DNA from: Ichthyophonus hoferi
Taxonomy: Eukaryota > Opisthokonta > Ichthyosporea > Ichthyophonida > Ichthyophonidae
Length of the DNA stretch: 14,321 nucleotides
Assembly: GCA_002751075.1 (NCBI GenBank)
Contig: NAOQ01000093.1
Location: 139,859-154,179, forward strand
Reading direction: 5' to 3'
The notes under the pieces were generated by a model that saw only the letters and a list, made by a program, of their open reading frames with translations, was not told the DNA's origin and searched no databases. Every line of letters begins with the position of its first letter. Within the stretch, counting starts at the first letter, position 1. Made by a program: the position numbers and the translations under genes. This document shows, piece by piece, positions 9,387 through 14,321 of the stretch.

Positions 9387-9498
9387 AGAGTGGATGGTAG
9401 CGTCGTTTTCGGAAGACTTTATGGAGCCAATGGCAATAGCGGATGAGACGGTAGCAAGAGCAGCTAAAGTAACGGTAGTGATAAGAGAAGGCACTTAA
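9376..9498 (+). other. Small ORF in a GC-rich patch, unrecognised
   Basis: A 40-codon frame (MDWGEWMVASFSEDF, then MAIADETVARAAK) fills a patch near 50% GC inside DNA of about 30% GC. An acceptor-like TTTTTCCAATCCTCAG lies just upstream, ending at 9360. No family is recognised, and it could be a captured or transposon-derived fragment rather than an exon. Confidence 0.2.
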
Positions 9499-9499
9499 A

Positions 9500-10211
9500 A
9501 TATAGGAAACGATATTTACGTAAACAAATAATTTGAAAGAGTTTGTATTATCTCTTTGTTTGTTTGGGGTCGGCAAGACCCCTTTCATAATTTTGCGTTT
9601 TGTTATTTTTGCTGGGACTAATTAATTAGGTTAGATATCGATGAATAGATTATAGTGTGTTTAAATCCATTGGTAGGCTAGGACGTTATAAACCCCAATC
9701 ACAAACGATACTAATCCTATGCGAACATAGGGATCTGTTCTGATCGGCATGTATGTTACAACAACAATAAAATATGGATTATGTAGGATTGGTTACCATG
9801 GATAGATATTGATCTCAATAAATTAAAAAATAGTAATAACAAACGAGTAATAGGTTAGTTCCTAGTAGTAAAACATTTGGGCCCCACATATTATTTATTT
9901 AATTTTTTTAATAATTGTCAAAAATTGCCCTTTCTCTTAATTATTTGAGTTTCACTGATTATTCTACCCATATGGTTTGTCCTCGCACGTGTTAACATTT
10001 TGCTATCCCTTATCTCTTATCTATTTATGTTTTAAGTCAATCTGTTGGAACTAAAGAGTTCATTGTATTTTTATTATTCATTTTTTTATTTATTATTATT
10101 ATTATATTATTTTGTTTATTAATCTGGAGAAAAGACGTTCCTTCCTAGTTAAGTTTGATGGGAAATCTTTGTGAATGATCTATGCTCTTATTAGTTTGAA
10201 GCCTACAAAGG
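9500..10211. other. Intergenic DNA with one dispersed repeat
   Basis: Apart from repeat R3 (9722-9820) there is a (TTA)n run near 10091-10107 and T-rich DNA. No gene was recognised on either strand. Confidence 0.5.
9722..9820 (+). repeat. Dispersed repeat R3, copy 1
   Basis: It resembles 12738-12830: GGGATCTG.T..GATCGGCAT, then CAACAATAA/CACAATAATAAGATAT, GATTATG, and GTAGGATTGGTT.CC. Identity is about 75-80% by eye over the blocks. Its class is unknown. Confidence 0.65.
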
Positions 10212-10545
10212 TCGTTAATTACTAATTAGTAGAAGTGAGACTTTCGCTAAAATATACAACCAATCAGATACTATATGGATATACGATCTTTTTTTAAAAA
10301 ATTCATAAAACAGATAATATGATATGCTATGGGAAGAAGATTTGTTATGAATAAAATTAATCAAAACTTTTTTTAAGCAAAAGATACATAAGTAAAAACC
10401 TTTATACAATAATAAAGAAACCGGTTGAATAAAATAAAACCACATTATATTCACGAGCTGCAAGATACGACAATCTATGGTATGAGCCACGTCTATCTAT
10501 CTACAACACTATTGGTTATACTGTATACATTATATTATGTCTTAC
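10212..10545 (+). repeat. Dispersed repeat R4, short copy
   Basis: Two blocks match 13490-14195. The left block (10212-10375) shares GTCG.TAATT, ACCAATCAGATACTATA, and GATATG with AAATTAAT.AAAACT. The right block (10438-10545) shares ACATTATAT, GCAAG, AACTATGGT.TGAGCCA-like sequence, and a stretch ending ATACTGTATA. Near the ends, ACCAATCAGATACTATATGG (left) and the reverse complement of the right end (ATAACCAATAGTG) are loosely alike, so it may be a MITE with worn terminal inverted repeats. Confidence 0.6.
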
Positions 10546-11266
10546 TATAATGCTACTGCGTACTACTATGAGTATATTTTAGAAGGGGTGTGCTATTAAT
10601 CAATACTGCGAGGTTATTAAGGAAGAAAAAATTAGAAGAAGAAAAAATGCGTAGTATTAAGTTCTAATTGTGTAATATCAGCCATTGCAGGTAAAATAGT
10701 TAAATGTTGTTTATTCACTGCGCCTACCAGTGGTTGGTATAGGATAATATCAATTTGATAATTTATTAAGTATAACAACTTAACTCTATAATAAAATAAA
10801 ACAAAGTTAATTGGGGTATACGGAAGTTGTCATTTTATTATTATTAGGCTCTGTTAAAACCCAGACAGGTCAGTGGCCATCCGTGATATAATTAAATAAT
10901 TTGTAGTTAAAGTTGTGAAATTATAATGTAATATGTGTGCTAATAGTCGAAACAGAATTAAGTACGTTTTCTTTTATTTAGAATTACATAGCAAAAAAAT
11001 ACTTAAGTCTCATTTCGAGATTATTGTCTCTCGTCAAAGTACTATACTGAGCTATGTAAACAATGAAGATATTAATCTTAGTTTATTTACTAGTTGTGTA
11101 AACTACTACAAGTCCACTTCTAACTCTAACAAGTGAAATCCGGCCAGCACAGTAGAATAAATAATATTAATATCATTATCATTATATACTATAATAATAT
11201 GTGGGAGTTCTGTTGATCTTGTAACATATACCAATGTATAATGTGCCAAACATTTGATATTTTATC
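10546..11266. other. AT-rich intergenic DNA downstream of the minus-strand surface-protein gene
   Basis: No gene was recognised. A purine run near 10620-10648 and a TAATAATAT-rich stretch at 11157-11200 are the only notable compositions. Confidence 0.4.
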
Positions 11267-12322
11267 TTAGAACATAATGGCACAGAAAACAACGGCAAAT
11301 ACTGCTAACAAAGAGGGTATGGTAGCACCAGAAGCATTTCTAGTAGTAGTAGTAGTAGTACTAGTGGTGGTAGTAGGCATTACAGTGGTAGTAGTCGGTA
11401 CAGTGGTGCATGACTGGGGGCAGTCACTCTGACTTGTCTCAGTCATTGTGCATATACCGCCAAATTGGGCAGGCTGAGTGATATTAACACGCGTGCGGCT
11501 TCTAACTGAGGGGCACCCAGTAGAGCACGCAGATCACTCGGTCCAGCTGGAAACACAGTCGATGGGTGTACGCTTGATTAGAACCCTCTGATCACAGAAT
11601 CTTACAGCAGCGTATTCGCTGGTGGTGGTAATGTTAGAGATGCATTCCTGGCCTAAAAAAGACCTGCCGTTGGTACAGAAAGTCCCCCAAGGTTGACCAG
11701 CGGCTTCAGTAAATCCAGTCATAGTACTCGTAGCAAGCTCCCATCCCATGTTCATCTTCATGCCAAAATTTTGACAACAAGCTTGATTTCCGCAGAGTTC
11801 TGCAGAATAAATTTGGCTAGGAGGTGTGTTGTCAAGGGTTGCATATTGGTGCCCTTCCCCTACCTCGAGTGTATGAGTTATGTTTACTTGCTGGGGCCAC
11901 GTGTTGTTGGTGCTTGTACTTACTCTGCTAAGCATTAATACACCACACTTTCCAGCTTTCACGCCGAACTCTTGGTGGCCAGCTTCGGTGTCAATTTCAA
12001 ACATATCAGAGGTGCAATTAGGGTCATGAAAACCAAACGCATAACCTTGACCTGATGCCGTGACTTTACAAATATACTTGAAAGGAAATCGAGTAGTTAT
12101 AAGAACGGCTTTGCTTTCCTCGTTGTCGGCAGCTACCCCCCACCCGTCCGTAAGCTGGTATCGATTAAGATCACAGCCACCAACTGGATCCGCAGAAGGC
12201 GGAGTGTTGTCGGCCACAGCATAGTCTCGGCCGGCAAATGTAATTAGGTTAGTAATGCGAACGGTTGCAGCTTCTCCTAGGGCTACATAAAGGGCCAAAG
12301 CGCTTATGAGTCTAACGAACAT
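11267..12322 (-). CDS. Secreted, probably GPI-anchored two-domain/TSP1 surface protein with an in-frame TGA (intronless)
   Basis: The frame starts at the ATG at 12322-12320, runs 262 codons to a TGA at 11536-11534, then continues in the same frame for 88 codons to a TAA at 11269-11267. Residues 1-18 form a signal peptide (MFVRLISALALYVALG). Two related domains follow, about 20-135 and 145-250, each with a DNTPPS motif (38-43, 164-169), scattered cysteines and a GW motif; I do not recognise the family. Residues 256-305 are a thrombospondin type-1 repeat with six cysteines (256, 266, 270, 291, 301, 305), CVSSWTE-TGA-SACSTGC and an RSRTR stretch; the TGA stands at the second Trp of WxxW. Next come a Thr-rich stalk (306-327), RNASGA and a hydrophobic C-terminus (LLAVFAVVFCAIMF), as in GPI signals. 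Several N-glycosylation sequons occur. An upstream in-frame start at 12469 would hide the signal peptide. Stopping at TGA would give a soluble 262-residue form. Confidence 0.8.
11338..11402 (-). repeat. ACT/ACC trinucleotide run coding the threonine stalk
   Basis: On the minus strand ACT and ACC codons repeat, with the purest run at 11340-11360. It codes the Thr-rich, probably O-glycosylated stalk between the TSP1 repeat and the GPI-type tail. Such runs often vary in length between alleles. Confidence 0.75.
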
Positions 12323-12384
12323 TTTCGTTTTATTAATATTTTCTTTTGCAATATAGCTAAGAATAAAATTGTGATGTTTGTGTT

Positions 12385-12402
12385 CTTCCCGTTTAAATAA
12401 AT
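12385..12402 (-). promoter_or_regulatory. Possible TATA-like element of the surface-protein gene
   Basis: On the minus strand TATTTATTTAAACGGG lies about 70 bp upstream of the chosen ATG, the same distance as the TATA box of the prefoldin gene from its start. In AT-rich DNA this is weak evidence. Confidence 0.25.
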
Positions 12403-12461
12403 ACACTACTGATAGAAAATATTTAGCGTAAACGGGGCAGATAACCAAGATCTGGATTGGC

Positions 12462-12720
12462 AAATACAATTCATAGAAGATTACTAGACCTACTAAGAAT
12501 GGTCTGATCTTATCTCAATAATCCAATCTATCCTTATTGGAAGGTTCAGTAGCCAATTACCTCACACTATGTGCCGACAAATCAATTTGCCTGGTGGAGA
12601 AGGTTATATTAACAATTAATCAATAAGGAACCGCTTATTATCAAAAGGTCGGCCGCACGACGTGTTGATTTGCAGTCAACGATCTTGCTCTTCTATCAAC
12701 TGAAACGTTAGAGAATACAC
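12462..12720 (-). repeat. Dispersed repeat R1, copy 2 (possible solo LTR of the copia family)
   Basis: It is colinear with 3420-3695, which lies at the 3' end of the copia fossil. It begins 140 bp upstream of the surface-protein start codon. No copia coding sequence lies beside it. If R1 is an LTR, this would be a solo LTR. It is diverged from the other copy and therefore old. Confidence 0.45.
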
Positions 12721-12737
12721 GGCCCATTATACACATT

Positions 12738-12830
12738 GGGATCTGATTAGATCGGCATCTATGCCACAATAATAAGATATAGATTATGGGAATATGGTAA
12801 GGCGTAGGATTGGTTGCCTATAGGTAAATG
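12738..12830 (+). repeat. Dispersed repeat R3, copy 2
   Basis: Same orientation and blocks as 9722-9820 (GGGATCTG, GATCGGCAT, GTAGGATTGGTT). It lies directly next to R1 copy 2 here, but not at 9722. Confidence 0.65.
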
Positions 12831-12922
12831 TTGATTCGACCAATCAACTTACTATATAGCTGTGGCTCAAAACCAGATTGTCGATCGACTCAGCTTCTGG
12901 ATCTCCATTTAAATATCGTGTT

Positions 12923-13180
12923 TTAATAGCGCAGTTCTCTGGGCCAGCCGTAGTGGTCTGATCTGTCCTCAAGGCTCAGTTGAGGTGGTAGAGGTTCTAT
13001 AGAAGACTCATATACCAAATCTCTAGGTAATTGGCTGTAGTAGTTGTACCTCTGTTCTAATTCAGAGGGAGTTGATGCTTTGATCCGCTTAAGTGCTAAT
13101 GTGGATATTCCAAAATGATACCAATTAGTCAGAGGTGCTATGTTATGATGTAAATAACAACCACTAACTATTATTACGAT
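12923..13180 (-). CDS. Exon-like open frame, 85 codons, possible membrane-proximal region and cytoplasmic tail
   Basis: From the in-frame TAA at 13183-13181 the minus strand is open to a TAA at 12925-12923. There is no ATG, so if real it is a last exon or a transposon fragment. It starts with a short hydrophobic run (IVIIVSGCYL), then WYHFGISTLALKRIKAS, EQRYNYYSQLPRDLVYE, EPLPPQLSLEDRSDHYG and WPRELRY. The order of a hydrophobic stretch, then basic residues, then tyrosines including YSQL, would fit a membrane segment and tail, but I recognise no family. An acceptor-like ATAATAG on the minus strand precedes it. Part of it falls in dispersed repeat R2 (copy at 3067-3218), which favours an element or a duplicated gene piece. 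Confidence 0.35.
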   Translation of the reverse strand: MVIIVSGCYLHHNIAPLTNWYHFGISTLALKRIKASTPSELEQRYNYYSQLPRDLVYESSIEPLPPQLSLEDRSDHYGWPRELRY

Positions 13181-13200
13181 TTAATGTTGGTAAGCAATTC
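13013..13200 (-). repeat. Dispersed repeat R2, copy 2
   Basis: It resembles 3067-3218 and contains the first half of the 85-codon open frame. Homology on the minus strand runs from near the acceptor-like TAG, through TTTACATC.TAA.AT and TCCACATT.GCA, to CTACTAC.AG and CAATT. The copy at 3067 has a gap in the middle. Confidence 0.5.
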
Positions 13201-13312
13201 TTCCACTCCAGGAAGAGTGAGTGATCGTGAACACTACTTATCATATTCGTGTGCCAATGTTACAATCAAAATGTAATGATGATATGCATATATATATTAT
13301 AATATTGCTTAG

Positions 13313-13417
13313 TCAAATAATAACTGTAACTTTTTTTGCGTTACGGGTGGTTTTGTTTTTGAGCGGGGGTGCCGCGTGTATGGTGAGCGGGCCTTTATTG
13401 ATTGTTTCCGCTTTCAT
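13313..13417 (-). other. Small GC-rich patch with a 34-codon frame, unrecognised
   Basis: Positions 13325-13440 are clearly richer in GC than their surroundings and contain CpG-rich stretches such as GCCGCG. On the minus strand an ATG frame (MKAETINKGPLTIHAAPP, ending KKVTVII) ends in TGA. Nothing identifies it as a gene, and the plus-strand frame across it is hydrophobic and equally unknown. Confidence 0.15.
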
Positions 13418-13489
13418 TCACACTTTTCCTAGCACAGAGCCCACTAGAATTTAGAATTGTCTTACCTTATCTTTATAAATAAAAAATAT

Positions 13490-14195
13490 GAGTGTCGATA
13501 ATTCAATTAATAGCTCACTGAAACATAAAACCAATCAGATACTATACAGATACGAATTGTCTTTTTTTTGATTCAATAAAGCAGATGATATGATATGATA
13601 TGAACGAAATTAATAAAAACTGGTTTTATTTCATAGAGTTTAGCAGTTCAAGTTGTTTCGAGTGTGGCATTCTACAAACTGCAGCTTTTGATAGTTCTTG
13701 CTCAGGCTCAGGCTATAGCTCAAGAGATATAGAAGCTTTTAATTTCTTACTAGGTGCAGCGCATATGTTTTAACTATGACCTAATTGTGGTTGTGGATAA
13801 ACGGTTAGGTATGGTTGGTATTAGGAGAAGCGACATAAGGCTTGAGGTTGGTTGGTCTTCCAGTAAAAAATCTAGATTAATTACTTCTCACCCACTTTAA
13901 AAATTATACCCATAATATGAACACGAAAAAAAAAATACATAAAATTCCGGAATACGACTTTTTCTAACTAGTATTAATTTTTTTGTGACTGAACAATAGT
14001 ATATGACTCGACCAATTTTATTATTATTGTATGAAGCCTTGCATTTTTGCATCTTTCGCTCAAAAAACACATTATATATAACGAGGCCGCAAGTTGTGAT
14101 AAACTATGGTTTGAGCCAAGAGCGCATTGCCAATGCTTTCTATCCATAACACCATTGCTTATACTGTATATAATACATATTATAAATGCAATATG
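13490..14195 (+). repeat. Dispersed repeat R4, long copy
   Basis: Its left block (13490-13625) and right block (14068-14195) match 10212-10375 and 10438-10545. Between them lie about 440 bp here against about 60 bp in the short copy. The left block contains a (ATGAT)n run at 13585-13602. The middle part includes the coding-looking segment at 13626-13712. Either this copy holds an insertion or the other lost its middle. Confidence 0.6.
13626..13712 (-). other. Exon-like 28-codon segment with stop and polyadenylation signal, unrecognised
   Basis: After an acceptor-like GAGCTATAG on the minus strand the frame reads PEPEQELSKAAV, CRMPHSKQLELLNSMK and then TAA. AATAAA overlaps the stop, as in the prefoldin gene. 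The segment is richer in GC than its flanks. No upstream exon could be fixed; frames near 13870-13800 (EDQPTSSLMSLLLIP) are only candidates. Confidence 0.25.
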
Positions 14196-14321
14196 CCAAC
14201 CAAAATAAACGTAAACTGTAATATCGGTGGTAACTATAAAAAACTATTAACAAGCATGGTTTGTATGGGCAAGTAAATCTCTTCCAGCTAGACCTTTCAA
14301 TGTTAAAATAATCATATATAA

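Noticed and set aside
9358-9588. 76-codon minus-strand frame
   Set aside because: No family features; it lies opposite the GC-rich patch and has an unremarkable residue mix.
10215-10490. 91-codon minus-strand frame
   Set aside because: It lies inside dispersed repeat R4, has AT-driven composition, and I see no matching frame in the other copy.
10933-11136. 67-codon plus-strand frame
   Set aside because: AT-rich composition, no recognisable motif, no splice or expression signal.
11534-11536. TGA as selenocysteine
   Set aside because: The residue is the TSP1 Trp, no SECIS-like element was recognised downstream, and Sec has no known role there.
11693-11938. 81-codon plus-strand frame
   Set aside because: Shadow of the minus-strand surface-protein gene.
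11537-12469. Longer start of the surface protein at 12469
   Set aside because: The extra 49 residues are AT-rich and would bury the clear signal peptide that begins at 12322.
13221-13454. 77-codon hydrophobic plus-strand frame
   Set aside because: Its hydrophobicity comes from T-rich DNA; no motif and no relative in the window.
1-14321. tRNA, rRNA or CRISPR arrays
   Set aside because: No cloverleaf-like box A/box B pair, rRNA motif or regular spacer-repeat pattern was seen on reading; a covariance-model scan was not possible.

Overview
The window is AT-rich, intron-bearing nuclear DNA of an animal. Short GT-AG introns, an ordinary animal prefoldin gene, factor 5/8-C (fucolectin-like) and thrombospondin type-1 domains, a GPI-type tail and many (ACTAT)n-like microsatellites suggest an early-branching metazoan. 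A sponge is my best guess, but nothing here proves it.

Layout. (1) From about 90 to 2672 lies a decayed tandem array of three units of an F5/8-C/FTP (fucolectin-type) domain gene on the + strand, with introns duplicated along with the exons. (2) From about 3060 to 4420 lies a block of old repeats plus a minus-strand Ty1/copia fossil (reverse transcriptase and RNase H parts). (3) From 4420 to 6290 there is gene-poor AT-rich DNA with recurring ATTCATT/TTAATTAA modules. (4) From 6397 to 7926 lies a complete three-exon prefoldin subunit 2 gene (122 aa) with a TATA box and a polyadenylation signal that overlaps its stop codon. (5) From 7980 to 11260 there are microsatellites, an inverted pentanucleotide palindrome and diverged duplications, with no recognised gene. 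(6) From 12322 down to 11267 (minus) lies an intronless gene for a secreted surface protein: signal peptide, two related cysteine-containing domains, a TSP1 repeat, a threonine stalk and a GPI-type tail. One in-frame TGA sits exactly at the second Trp of the TSP1 WxxW motif. (7) From 12460 to 14200 lies a mosaic of dispersed repeats whose relatives occur elsewhere in the window, with two coding-looking minus-strand segments.

The strongest leads are the TGA within an otherwise intact TSP1-stalk-GPI reading frame (soluble versus anchored switch, editing, or a fresh nonsense allele); the same TGA-for-Trp replacement in the unrelated F5/8-C array; evidence that prefoldin intron 1 may have arisen by, or suffered, a local tandem duplication; and a lectin-like array whose introns look at least as conserved as its exons.
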